Positions 13,967 through 22,537 are shown, numbered from the stretch's first letter. The stretch: 26,138 nucleotides of DNA from a virus (IMGVR_UViG_3300009285_000597:1-26138), one strand, 5' to 3'. A program made the numbers and translations. The notes: a model not told the origin generated them from the sequence alone.

Positions 13967-15910
13967 ATGCCGATATTTCTTACAAAAGAACCTCCATACA
14001 AACGTAGAGCTGATGCGGAAGCAGAGTGGAACACTTGCCGGAAGGGATTAAACCTGCTTCTTAGGCCAACGGAACTGGGAAGGGATGAGTTGGCCTTGGC
14101 GGATAATATAATGCTGGTAGGTTCGGGCGTGCCTACGGGACGCTGGGGAACCGAAGTTTATTTCAACGCCAATGTTACTGGTTCAATCAGGGGTTTCGGG
14201 AAGTACAAGAGCAATGATGGGACAACTGATGAGTTCTTTGCTTTAACCGACGAGGGTTTCCTAGCTAAGAAAAACGACTCCAGTTACACGGTAATTACTG
14301 GTCAGTCCTGGCCATCGGGGACGATGATCCATTCAGAGCAGTTGGGAGGGACAAGTTATGTAGTTTCAGAGGATGTTGATTTGACAAGTTATGCTGGAAG
14401 CACATTAACGGTATTTTCTAAGATCGGCGCCCCTACTGGCTTATATGCTACTAACTTCTCAGGAGCTACTGGCTCTAACCGTTCCAGTTACAAGATTGTG
14501 GCAATCGGAGCCAATGGTGGCCAAACAACTCCTTCGACAAATTATGTCTTGTCTAACTTACCAACGACTCTCTCCGATTCTGAATACCATCTTTTCTGGA
14601 CGGCTCCATCTTGTGCGACATTGAGCGGATACGAAGTATACCGGGGGCGAGCTGGCGATGAGACCTTTTTGGCAACAACTGACCCGACTGTAACTAAGTA
14701 TATAGACAGGGGTGAAGAGGCCAGCCAGACAATCCTTACTCCCGCTACAAATACCACTGGTGGGGTAAAGAGTAACTTTATTGTTAAATACAAGGATAGA
14801 CTGCTTGTGGTAGATGATGCGGAACCTAATAAATTATTGATAAGCGGCAGGTATCCGTACCACACCAAATTCAGTTGGTATGACGGTGGTGGGTATATTT
14901 ATATTGACCCTGACTCCGGTGACAATATAACTGGCATTACCGTCCAGCCTATTGCCGACAGGATAGTGGTCTATAAGGAATACTCTTCTTATCTTGTGGA
15001 GTTGAGTCTGGTTCAGATTGGTAATTACTACGTTCTTGATCCTAAGTACAATCCCATTTCAACTTCAGTGGGTTGTTCAAACCAAGACACAATTCAAACG
15101 GTTGAAAATGACTCTTTCTACTTTGGGAGAAACGGAGTTTATGTTACGGGATATGAGCCTAATTTCTTAAATATCATCAGAACTAACGAAGTAAGCGCTA
15201 AGATGAGACCATACCTAGACACTCTTAATCAGACAGATTATCAAACTGCTTGTGCTTTGTATGTAGACCACAAATATATTCTCTCCTTCCCCCAGAAAAA
15301 GGAAATGATTATGTATGACCGGGAGCGGGGAGCGTGGACGGGACCGTGGAGATTTCCTTTCGGTATTTCCCATATGGCTAAGTATATTGATACTTCTGGT
15401 AATGAGAAATGGATACTGGGAAGCACTGAAGGGAACACTGTTTACAATTTTAATGTTGATGTGAACAGTGATGACGGAGAAACAATCACTAAGACATTGA
15501 GGTTGAATAAAGAAGACTTTGGAGACTGGACAACCCTACATATTGTGGAGTTCTTCTATTTCTTATTCAGGAATATCACTGGGGAGACCACGGTAAGCAT
15601 TCTCTTGGAGAATAAAGATGGGGATGTGACTACGGCTAAGTCCTTCACCATAAGCGGAGCTGAAGTAGGAGGTTCTACGGGCTGGGGAATGGATATGTGG
15701 GGAACTGTTATGTGGGGGCAAACCAATACTTTTACCGTCCAGGTATCAACGGATGAGATTAGTCGCTGGGGGACATTGTTTAAGGAAGCAAGGTATATCC
15801 AATTGGAGATTTCTACAACTGCCGTAGGTTCCCAATTCGAGTTTTTAAAGGCAAAGATTACAGGTAAGGCGCGAGGGAAGGGGGCACTTAGCGGTTCTCA
15901 GCGCGTGTAA
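13967..15910 (+). CDS. Probable tail nozzle protein (beta-propeller)
   Basis: A 647-residue, almost wholly beta protein. An N-terminal arm (TKEPPYKRRADAEAEWNTCRKGLNLLLRPTEL) precedes repeated beta-blade sequences, such as GSIRGFGKYKS, FIVKYKDRLLVVDDAE and RERGAWTGPWRF, with an inserted fibronectin III-like domain around residues 155-257 (SGYEVYRGRAG, then TKYIDRGEE). Podoviral nozzle proteins form a hexameric tube of beta-propellers below the adaptor, and this order matches. The ATG at 13967 lies 5 nt after the preceding stop and has no ribosome site. Confidence 0.65.
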   Translation: MPIFLTKEPPYKRRADAEAEWNTCRKGLNLLLRPTELGRDELALADNIMLVGSGVPTGRWGTEVYFNANVTGSIRGFGKYKSNDGTTDEFFALTDEGFLAKKNDSSYTVITGQSWPSGTMIHSEQLGGTSYVVSEDVDLTSYAGSTLTVFSKIGAPTGLYATNFSGATGSNRSSYKIVAIGANGGQTTPSTNYVLSNLPTTLSDSEYHLFWTAPSCATLSGYEVYRGRAGDETFLATTDPTVTKYIDRGEEASQTILTPATNTTGGVKSNFIVKYKDRLLVVDDAEPNKLLISGRYPYHTKFSWYDGGGYIYIDPDSGDNITGITVQPIADRIVVYKEYSSYLVELSLVQIGNYYVLDPKYNPISTSVGCSNQDTIQTVENDSFYFGRNGVYVTGYEPNFLNIIRTNEVSAKMRPYLDTLNQTDYQTACALYVDHKYILSFPQKKEMIMYDRERGAWTGPWRFPFGISHMAKYIDTSGNEKWILGSTEGNTVYNFNVDVNSDDGETITKTLRLNKEDFGDWTTLHIVEFFYFLFRNITGETTVSILLENKDGDVTTAKSFTISGAEVGGSTGWGMDMWGTVMWGQTNTFTVQVSTDEISRWGTLFKEARYIQLEISTTAVGSQFEFLKAKITGKARGKGALSGSQRV

Positions 15911-15912
15911 GG

Positions 15913-15942
15913 TTGAAAACCTATGATGACTTAATTTAGTAT
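15913..15942 (+). promoter_or_regulatory. Late-type promoter (copy 5)
   Basis: TTGAAAACCT at 15913, 14 bases, then TAGTAT at 15937-15942. The ATG at 15949 is exactly 36 nt from the first T and starts a 26-residue mini-gene ahead of the coiled-coil virion protein. Confidence 0.72.
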
Positions 15943-15948
15943 TTCGAT

Positions 15949-16029
15949 ATGGCACAGAAAACAAAGTTAGGAAAGAAATTATCTAAGTACGCCCAAAAGG
16001 TGATAGCAAGGAGAAAGGCAAAGAAATAA
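15949..16029 (+). CDS. 26-residue basic peptide, function unknown
   Basis: A tiny open frame coding a Lys/Arg-rich helix-like peptide (MAQKTKLGKKLSKYAQKVIARRKAKK). It begins with ATGGC at exactly the expected site for a leaderless mRNA from the promoter at 15913, and its stop is one base before the ATG of the next gene, so it is likely translated and coupled. It could be a small virion DNA-binding peptide or only a translation leader. No family is recognised. Confidence 0.5.
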   Translation: MAQKTKLGKKLSKYAQKVIARRKAKK

Positions 16030-16030
16030 T

Positions 16031-17248
16031 ATGGCGCAACTTCTGGGAAATGTGGTTGATTGGCTTGGTACAAAACTAAACTTACCGGAAAGGGGTTGGA
16101 GTGAAAGAATCGCAGGTGGTGCAACAACTCGTACTGGCTCAACTCCTTACGCTCAATCTTGGTCTCAACCGAGGATGCTTACACCTGAAAGTACATCCTC
16201 TGTGGGTCAAAACGTATTACAAAAAGCTGGCGTGGGGATGATAAACCCTTTAATATCGAGTAGAAACCTACCGACTTCTCCCGGTGGTCAGGTTTTAGGT
16301 ACAACTAAGGTAGGTGGAGGCGGTGGTGGAGGTGGAGGCGGTACTACCTCCCAGACACAACAAACCCAAGCAACATCTGGTCCCTCTGAACAAGATTTGC
16401 TTCAGGCAGAATTAGATAATATCTTCAATCCAGTGTTCAGTGCTTTGCAAGGGCAGGAAGAAACCTTGAGGCAAAACTATGCACCAGTAGAAGGACAGAT
16501 AACCGCCCAAGGAGAACTTTCAAAACAGACCGTCGGCGGTCAGTATGAAACCGGAGCTAAACAATTGACACAAGAAGAAACTGGTCTGGGAACCAGGAGG
16601 GAAGATGCTTTAACATCGGCTACTAGACTTTACAATGAACTTCAGAGAGGTGGACAACAGCGGTTTGGTGGTGCTTCCTCAGCAGGTGAGGCTTTTCAAA
16701 CATTAACGGCAACCGAACAACAGAGAAGGCAGGGGACAATTCAAGGCCTTTATGAAACTGGAATGCAAAAGGTTACAGATCTAAAGGCGAGCCTAAAACA
16801 AAAGTACGACCTTGCAGTTCAGGAAATAACTCTCCAAACTCAACAGTATATTGCCGATGCCCAAACCCAATTCAGAGATGCTTTACAGTCAATTAAGAGC
16901 GCCGTGTCTATGGCTCAGTCTGATAAAGCTACCGCCTCCATGAATGCTTTGCAGGACTTGAGGAATAGAATATACACGATCAATGCGCAAAATTTGCAGT
17001 TCGCTCAACAGTTGGCTCTTAACAATGAAATAAACCTGAAAACGGTTGATGACTATACAGCCAAGATTGCTCAGTTCGGTGCCCAAGCTGGAATAGTGGG
17101 GACAAACTTCGGTACACAGGCTATGAATACTGCGGGGACAACGAGTTATGGCATTGGTTCTACCCAAACACCTACGCCAACTACACCAACTGGTGTAACG
17201 ACTGGTCAGTGGTATAAGGACAAAGATGGAAATTGGGTGCAGGGCTAG
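16031..17248 (+). CDS. Coiled-coil, Gln-rich putative internal virion protein
   Basis: A 405-residue protein. Residues 1-90 are low in structure, then comes a run of ten Gly (about 94-104) and a QTQQTQ stretch. Residues 120-340 form a long helical region rich in Gln, Ala and Thr, interrupted by GG, which looks like a coiled coil. The C-terminus (TPTPTTPTGVTTGQWYKDKDGNWVQG) is Thr/Pro-rich with a short WYKD..NWV end. Between nozzle and the large internal protein, this fits an ejection or internal virion protein of a podovirus. It is translated one base after the upstream mini-gene, with no ribosome site. Confidence 0.5.
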   Translation: MAQLLGNVVDWLGTKLNLPERGWSERIAGGATTRTGSTPYAQSWSQPRMLTPESTSSVGQNVLQKAGVGMINPLISSRNLPTSPGGQVLGTTKVGGGGGGGGGGTTSQTQQTQATSGPSEQDLLQAELDNIFNPVFSALQGQEETLRQNYAPVEGQITAQGELSKQTVGGQYETGAKQLTQEETGLGTRREDALTSATRLYNELQRGGQQRFGGASSAGEAFQTLTATEQQRRQGTIQGLYETGMQKVTDLKASLKQKYDLAVQEITLQTQQYIADAQTQFRDALQSIKSAVSMAQSDKATASMNALQDLRNRIYTINAQNLQFAQQLALNNEINLKTVDDYTAKIAQFGAQAGIVGTNFGTQAMNTAGTTSYGIGSTQTPTPTTPTGVTTGQWYKDKDGNWVQG

Positions 17249-17249
17249 T

Positions 17250-17279
17250 TTGAAAACCTCGGCTAAATTGAAGTAACCT
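17250..17279 (+). promoter_or_regulatory. Late-type promoter (copy 6) for the large internal protein
   Basis: TTGAAAACCT at 17250, 14 bases, then TAACCT at 17274-17279. The ATG at 17286 is exactly 36 nt from the first T. It begins right after the stop of the previous gene. Confidence 0.72.
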
Positions 17280-17285
17280 AGGCCA

Positions 17286-20200
17286 ATGGCATTTAATTTC
17301 TTGCAGGTTGCTCTTGGAAAGGTAAAACAGAAGGCTTCTGATTTGGGAAAGTATTTTGATCCGTCTTCCAATGCTGGACAGAACTTTTGGAGTACACCAG
17401 TTGCTAGGGGAATGGCAACTTTTCAACAGACAAACCCACTACAGACAGGCTTCGATATTGCGAAGGGGGCAAGTGGTGAATATGCGGCTAGTGTAAACAG
17501 GGCTGGTGGCCAAAATTGGGCACCAATACCTAGTGCTAAATACACTCCACGAAACGTAGCCCAACTAGTCGGCACTAAAATCCCTCCATTTGTAACTGAT
17601 ATAGTGGCATGGCAGCAAAGCGGAATAAACCCGACAATAGAACGGGGAATGAAGTTTGCAGGTGCGACAGCTAGGATTTCTCCTTTCCTGGGGCCAAAGA
17701 TAGCTTCTTTTGAAGAAACCATTGCTAAGATCCCCAGTCTTTTAAAAAAGAAGCCAGTTGCTTCCAGTGCGATCCATCTTCCCGAAAAGGGAGTCTATGC
17801 AGAATTAACACCAGAGGAACTTACAGTTCTAAAGAATGAAGTAAAAAATATCCCAGTCACTAAAGGAGATATTCCACACCTAACACCGCTTACTAAATTA
17901 AAGGGAAAGGCGAAGGCAGTATCGTTAGAGGAAATCAAGGAATTATCACCAAATGTTGCTAAAGCTACTAAAGGACTATCCATCCAACCTAAAGGAGTAG
18001 GAGTTAAAATGGCTCAAATACCCCAAAAAGCCCCGAAGTTGAAGTTGGCTCAGGAGAAAACCATTCCAGCACCAGTAGAAAAACCACCCACAATAGCAGG
18101 AGCGCCAGGACTTGATGGTCGTCAAGCAGGCGGTGTAGGAGTTTCCCCATCAGCTCCTATTATATCAGATGAGGATCTCGTCTCTCAGTTATCCAAGGTT
18201 ATTAAAGAGGCTAAACCGTTAAGAGGATTACAAGAGAAGATTTATACAAAAGAGAGAGGACAGAAACTAGCCAAGATGATTTCAATGGGAGAGAAAGTCC
18301 CAGGAGAAGCTGGTTTATTTGCCAGGAAAGGGGCATTAAAAGGAGAATTAACCAAGGTTGACCTTGAGCCCATAAGGCAGAACTTTACCCAGGAGAATGT
18401 GGACAGGATTTTCGAGATGGTTTGGAAGAATAAAAGTCTAGGGGAGTGGGAGAAAGTAACCGCTGGGGATGCGATGGGTAAATTACTTAATCCTCAAGGA
18501 ACGGCAGTCCCTACTAAAAATGAGCTTGAGTTGTTATACAGAGTTTACGGTAAGGATTTCACCGAGTCTATTCTTTCAAAAAGAACACTATTTGAGAAGC
18601 TGGGCGAATATGCAATGCAAGCGTACAATCTTCCCCGCTCCATGATGGCTGGTGTGGCAGACTTTTCAGGGACTTTGATGCAGAACCTTGTTTTTGCTTA
18701 TCGCCACCCAGTTATCACAGCTAGGAATTTTGGTTTACAGGTAAAGATGTTTGCCAATGAAAACTTCTATAAGGCAAGTATGGAAGAAATAGCCTCACGT
18801 CCAACTTATGAACTTATGAAAAAGGGAAGGGTTAAATTGACAGAAGTCAGTCCAGTTATGACTGCAAGGGAAGAACAATTTATGTCAAGTTGGGCCGAAA
18901 AGATCCCTGGTTTTGGTAAATTGGTAAGAGCTACCGGACGGGCATGGACAGGTTTTCTCAATCGAATGAGGGCGGATGTATTTGACCAGATGGTAAATAG
19001 TTATAAAGGGGTTGGTGGAGATATGAATAGCCCCACATTCTTAAAAAGTTTGGGGGAATTTGTCAACAATGGAACGGGGAGAGGGAGCCTAGGGACTTTT
19101 GAGAGTTCAGCGAATATCTTGTCCCAAGGTATGTTCTCAGCGAGAAAATTGGTTGCGTCAGTCCAAATGGTTAATCCCGTTTGGTATATAAAGGCCGATC
19201 CTTTTGTAAGAAAAGAGGCATTGAAGACAATGCTGGCTTTTGTAAGTGGAGGGATCACAATTACCAGTCTTGCCAAACTTGCTGGCGCAGACGTTGGAGA
19301 TGACCCAACCAGCGCAGACTATGGAAAAATAAAGGTAGGTAATACCCGATTCAATGTTTGGGGACCGTATCAGCAGATTGCGGTTTTGTTTGCTAGACTT
19401 TGGAAGGGATATGGTACATCTTCCACGTCAGGAAGGAAGTTTACACTGGGAGAGGGGTATAAACCTACAACACGCCTCGATCTTATTAGCAGGTTTTTTG
19501 AAAGTAAGGAGCATCCAACTCTTTCCTTAATCCTTGGTGCATTGAGGGGGCAGAACCAGATTGGGCAACCGTTTGACATATACGGCGAAGCACTAAACAG
19601 ATTTATTCCTATGGTTTTGGCCGACGCATACGATCTTTATAAAGAACATGGGCCCGTCGGACTATTGGGAACGGTCCCAGCTATTCTTGGTATTCCAACG
19701 CAAACCTATGGAAAGCAACTTCCCAACCTTGAAACCACTCCATCTGGCACACCAACCATTAAATTAAAGCCAGTTGGTGGTTTGGCTGAAGATATTATGG
19801 CTAAAATTAGGGGAACACCAATATCAAATGTCCCTGTAACTCAACAACAGGGGATAGTTAATACAATTGAAGCTCAAAAGAACAGAGAAGCCCAGATAGA
19901 AGAACTGAAGAAACAGGGAGTTAGAGGCCAGACTCCCCTAACGAACGTTTATATTAAAGAAGATGGCTCGGTCTTAGATTTGTCTGAGGTACTAAATATG
20001 CCCTCTACTTCTTCCTATGAAAAAGCCTTGAAAGAGAAGAAGGCCTATACCCTGGCAGATGACATACTTAATCTCCCAGTTGAACAACAAGCCCAGGCTT
20101 TCTACTCTCTGGGGATTAGTCCAGAGAGTGCTACTTACTACAATGTGGCTCGTCAGGAGAACCTGATTAAAACTGCTTACATTAACGATGAAATAGGTAA

Positions 20201-20531
20201 ACTAGATACCAAGAACCGGGGCGACTTGATTAACTACCTCGTTTCTCAGAGGAAAGTAATCAACGGCGACATGGTGCTGGCTAACGGGGTAGTAGATGAG
20301 CTTTACGAGAGGCAAATTATCAGCGAATCAGAAAAGAAGATGCTCAAGAATCTAAAGATTGTTGATGGGAAACCCGTAACTAAACTCACGGGCAGAGGTA
20401 AAAAAACCGCCCTCAAGAAAGTATCCTTGCCAACACCGAGTAAAATGAAACCAATAAGGAGTATGAGATCATTATTATCCCAAACCAAGAAACTGAAGAT
20501 TAAAAGATATAAGTTTAGGAAGAAACTCTAA
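17286..20531 (+). CDS. Large (1081 aa) internal virion/ejection protein
   Basis: Residues 1-150 include amphipathic and hydrophobic stretches (FWSTPVARGMATFQQ). About 150-310 is Lys/Pro-rich and disordered. About 320-880 is a long helical region with segments such as DFSGTLMQNLVFAYRHPVIT, then VNPVWYIKADPFVRKEALK, then DPTSADYGKIKVGNTRFNVWG. The last block closely resembles a C-terminal module I know from very large phage polyvalent and internal proteins. The end is strongly basic. No lysozyme, protease or helicase motif was found. Position after the nozzle and size fit an ejected internal protein that helps DNA cross the cell envelope. Its stop TAA overlaps the next ATG (TAATG). Confidence 0.6.
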   Translation: MAFNFLQVALGKVKQKASDLGKYFDPSSNAGQNFWSTPVARGMATFQQTNPLQTGFDIAKGASGEYAASVNRAGGQNWAPIPSAKYTPRNVAQLVGTKIPPFVTDIVAWQQSGINPTIERGMKFAGATARISPFLGPKIASFEETIAKIPSLLKKKPVASSAIHLPEKGVYAELTPEELTVLKNEVKNIPVTKGDIPHLTPLTKLKGKAKAVSLEEIKELSPNVAKATKGLSIQPKGVGVKMAQIPQKAPKLKLAQEKTIPAPVEKPPTIAGAPGLDGRQAGGVGVSPSAPIISDEDLVSQLSKVIKEAKPLRGLQEKIYTKERGQKLAKMISMGEKVPGEAGLFARKGALKGELTKVDLEPIRQNFTQENVDRIFEMVWKNKSLGEWEKVTAGDAMGKLLNPQGTAVPTKNELELLYRVYGKDFTESILSKRTLFEKLGEYAMQAYNLPRSMMAGVADFSGTLMQNLVFAYRHPVITARNFGLQVKMFANENFYKASMEEIASRPTYELMKKGRVKLTEVSPVMTAREEQFMSSWAEKIPGFGKLVRATGRAWTGFLNRMRADVFDQMVNSYKGVGGDMNSPTFLKSLGEFVNNGTGRGSLGTFESSANILSQGMFSARKLVASVQMVNPVWYIKADPFVRKEALKTMLAFVSGGITITSLAKLAGADVGDDPTSADYGKIKVGNTRFNVWGPYQQIAVLFARLWKGYGTSSTSGRKFTLGEGYKPTTRLDLISRFFESKEHPTLSLILGALRGQNQIGQPFDIYGEALNRFIPMVLADAYDLYKEHGPVGLLGTVPAILGIPTQTYGKQLPNLETTPSGTPTIKLKPVGGLAEDIMAKIRGTPISNVPVTQQQGIVNTIEAQKNREAQIEELKKQGVRGQTPLTNVYIKEDGSVLDLSEVLNMPSTSSYEKALKEKKAYTLADDILNLPVEQQAQAFYSLGISPESATYYNVARQENLIKTAYINDEIGKLDTKNRGDLINYLVSQRKVINGDMVLANGVVDELYERQIISESEKKMLKNLKIVDGKPVTKLTGRGKKTALKKVSLPTPSKMKPIRSMRSLLSQTKKLKIKRYKFRKKL

Positions 20532-20896
20532 TGGACATTAAGATAGTTGGTACAACAGGGGAAGAAGTTAAACAGGAACCGATGAAGGAGTCTGATAGTT
20601 TACCAGTGATAACGGGTGACCTCATGGTTCAATCAGTGGGACAGATGTTTGACATGAGACCAGCGGAAATACTGACCTGGAAGGAGAAAATAGGTCTTCT
20701 AATTGATTACGCTAAGACTCAAACCGATGATCGTACACCGGAGGGCATCAAATGGGCCATCAGGAGTCTCCAGGGGCGCGTAGGAACCCCTCCATTGGGT
20801 GAGAAGTGGGTGAATTACCTTTCTAAATATGCGTGGCTAAAATTAGATGAGATTAGATTGAAGAAGGAGGTCGAAAATTATGAGCGTAATAAATGA
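20531..20896 (+). CDS. Small virion-region protein, function unknown
   Basis: A 121-residue protein. After an unstructured N-terminus (about 1-35) it is helical (ILTWKEKIGLLIDYAKTQ, then GIKWAIRSLQGRVGTPPLGEKW). It shares one base with the preceding stop and overlaps the next gene by 17 nt, so it is coupled to both. Transcribed with the internal protein gene. No family recognised. Confidence 0.55.
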   Translation: MDIKIVGTTGEEVKQEPMKESDSLPVITGDLMVQSVGQMFDMRPAEILTWKEKIGLLIDYAKTQTDDRTPEGIKWAIRSLQGRVGTPPLGEKWVNYLSKYAWLKLDEIRLKKEVENYERNK

Positions 20897-21212
20897 TTTG
20901 TATTCTTTACTATTCGGAAGAGTTGGTCCTGCAAAAGGAACCGACATTGATCTTGCAGAGCATGGACGGGCTGGTGGTATATCAACTGGACAGCCGTTTA
21001 AGTTTATAGATTCGGTAAACTATGCCATTAAAATAACCGAGAGCGGAAGTTACACCTATATTGCTTATGCCAACCCCGGAACCTTAGAAAGCGAGGATAA
21101 ATGGAAGGCTATGAGATTGGATGAAACAAGTGGGATTAGAATTGAATGGGCTGACGGGGATACTAATTTCGATAATTTAGCTTCAGATTTGACTGCCCTA
21201 ACCTACTCTTGA
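20880..21212 (+). CDS. Small beta-rich structural-region protein
   Basis: A 110-residue protein. A short N-terminal helix (SVINDLYSLLFG) is followed by beta segments in the pattern YTYIAYANPGTLESEDKWKA, then IRIEWADGDTNFDNLASDLTALTY. Proteins with this pattern (YIxYAxPG...W...DG...FDN) are frequent in phage tail or fibre regions, but a function has not been assigned to my knowledge. The start is supported by AAGGAGG at 20864-20870, 9 nt before the ATG, one of the few strong ribosome sites here. Confidence 0.65.
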   Translation: MSVINDLYSLLFGRVGPAKGTDIDLAEHGRAGGISTGQPFKFIDSVNYAIKITESGSYTYIAYANPGTLESEDKWKAMRLDETSGIRIEWADGDTNFDNLASDLTALTYS

Positions 21213-21238
21213 CAAGGATCTATGAAAAGTAGAATAAT
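21209..21238 (+). promoter_or_regulatory. Promoter for the Tad2-like gene
   Basis: A perfect TTGACA at 21209-21214, an 18-base spacer, then AATAAT at 21233-21238. The ATG is at 21248, so the predicted leader is about 3 nt. It lacks the AACCT extension of the late-type promoters and looks like a plain host sigma-70-type promoter, with possible earlier expression. Confidence 0.6.
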
Positions 21239-21247
21239 GTCTGTGAA

Positions 21248-21466
21248 ATGGCACAGCTAGAACAGCTTTTGAATTTTAGCGAAGCGTTAAAAGCCGTTCT
21301 TGACGGCAAAAGAGTCACCAAGAAAGAGTGGGGGGACAAACGGCATTACGGACTTCTTGTAGATTATCTTTTGCATATCCATAAGGCTGGAGAAGACGGG
21401 GAAACGACCCACCCCTGGATATTAAATGAGGGCGACATCGTGGGAGAGGATTGGATAGTCTTGTGA
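21248..21466 (+). CDS. Tad2-family (DUF2829) anti-Thoeris protein
   Basis: A 72-residue protein covering a full DUF2829/Tad2-like domain: LNFSEALKAVLDGKRVTKKEW (residues 8-28), a beta segment GLLVDYLLHIHKAG, then PWILNEGDIVGEDWIVL (56-72), whose conserved end D..A/G.DW is characteristic. Tad2 proteins bind and sequester the cyclic ADP-ribose signal molecules of Thoeris defence, blocking effector activation. The match is by remembered sequence pattern, not a search; DUF2829 also occurs in proteins of unproven function. It has its own promoter and a predicted near-leaderless start. It lies between the virion genes and the second sugar cassette. Confidence 0.72.
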   Translation: MAQLEQLLNFSEALKAVLDGKRVTKKEWGDKRHYGLLVDYLLHIHKAGEDGETTHPWILNEGDIVGEDWIVL

Positions 21467-21660
21467 GTGAGGAGAGAGAAGTTACTATTAGATATTCCTC
21501 GAAATTAGTAGCTCAAATAAGAGAAAAGGACCCCCAATTTCTAGCCATGACCGAGCAGTGGGAAAGAGTATTCGGTGGGAAGGTTGAGGTTAAGTTGGAA
21601 GATGGTATTTTAGTTGTTAAAAGAAATGTTGCCAATGAAATTGAGCATCCTAATCCCTAG
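21463..21660 (+). CDS. Small protein coupled to the Tad2-like gene, function unknown
   Basis: A 65-residue protein (MSEEREVTIRYSSKLVAQIREKDPQFLAM from GTG; then WERVFGGKVEVKLEDGILVVKRN). GTG at 21463 is chosen because it overlaps the Tad2 gene stop (GTGA); an upstream in-frame TTG at 21451 is possible. It has a beta-helix-beta look and might be a DNA-binding or accessory protein. Its tight coupling to the anti-defence gene makes it a candidate for a linked counter-defence role. No family recognised. Confidence 0.5.
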   Translation: MSEEREVTIRYSSKLVAQIREKDPQFLAMTEQWERVFGGKVEVKLEDGILVVKRNVANEIEHPNP

Positions 21661-22537
21661 CAAGAATTGTTCATACTCAATGAAAACGGTTCAAGACGTG
21701 TTGGATAAGGCCGTAGGTGATATAGAGGTAATTGTAAACGTAGATGATGAGTGGCCAGATGAAATAATTAAAGATGAGAGAGTTAAATATCTCCACCCAG
21801 AGAAACCGATAGGCATGCGCGGGGGAATAAACGCTGGGCTGAGAATAGCCAAGGGAGATTACATAATGAAAACCGATGACCATTGCCTATTCGCTAAAGG
21901 TTTTGACAAGACATTGGCGGAAGACATGCAGAAGAATTGGTTGGTAATTCCCAGGCGTTATCCTCTGCATGCCGACGAATGGAGGAGAGACGAGAGAATG
22001 CCGATCAAGGATTATCATTATCTGGCTTTTCCAAGGATTGGTAGCAAATATGGTCTTGGTTTATTCCCTCAGGAATGGAAGCAGAGAACCTACGAGCGGA
22101 TGAATGATCCTAAATACGAGATAGATGACACCATGACTTTCCAGGGTTCGTGCTGGTTTGCCAATAGGAAGTATTTTATGGAACGAGTCGGGCTTTTGGA
22201 TGACAGCGCAGATGCCTACTCTACTTTTTCAGGAGAGCCGTTGGAGATAGGGTTGAAGTATTGGCTTGGTGGAGGTGAGATTAAAGTGAATAAGAAAACC
22301 TGGTACGCCCACCTGTTCAAAAACAGGGGGTATTACGCAGGGAGACAAAAGGACAAGGACTATAAACTTGAACTTAAAAACATAGCCGGACATACCTGGG
22401 CCTGTAGACATTGGATGAATGATGAAGAACCAAAAATGATACACAAATTCGAGTGGTTAATTGAGAAGTTCTGGCCTATACCAACTTGGGAGCCAGACTG
22501 GAGGGAAAAATGGAAGAAACTGAACTCTGCCAACTAG
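21635..22537 (+). CDS. Glycosyltransferase, GT2-like
   Basis: A 300-residue GT-A fold enzyme. It starts MKLSILIPSKN and has VNVDDEWPDE, RGGINAGLRIAKGDYI and a metal-site MKTDDHCLF (D81-D82-H83), the DxH form seen in polypeptide N-acetylgalactosaminyltransferase-type enzymes. The C-terminal part has MTFQGSCWFANRKYF and KVNKKTWYAH, acceptor-side features of this type. ATG at 21635, with the strand MKLSILIPS at once, is chosen over an earlier in-frame TTG or ATG start. It is clearly paralogous to the gene at 23133. Substrate unknown. Confidence 0.8.
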   Translation: MKLSILIPSKNCSYSMKTVQDVLDKAVGDIEVIVNVDDEWPDEIIKDERVKYLHPEKPIGMRGGINAGLRIAKGDYIMKTDDHCLFAKGFDKTLAEDMQKNWLVIPRRYPLHADEWRRDERMPIKDYHYLAFPRIGSKYGLGLFPQEWKQRTYERMNDPKYEIDDTMTFQGSCWFANRKYFMERVGLLDDSADAYSTFSGEPLEIGLKYWLGGGEIKVNKKTWYAHLFKNRGYYAGRQKDKDYKLELKNIAGHTWACRHWMNDEEPKMIHKFEWLIEKFWPIPTWEPDWREKWKKLNSAN

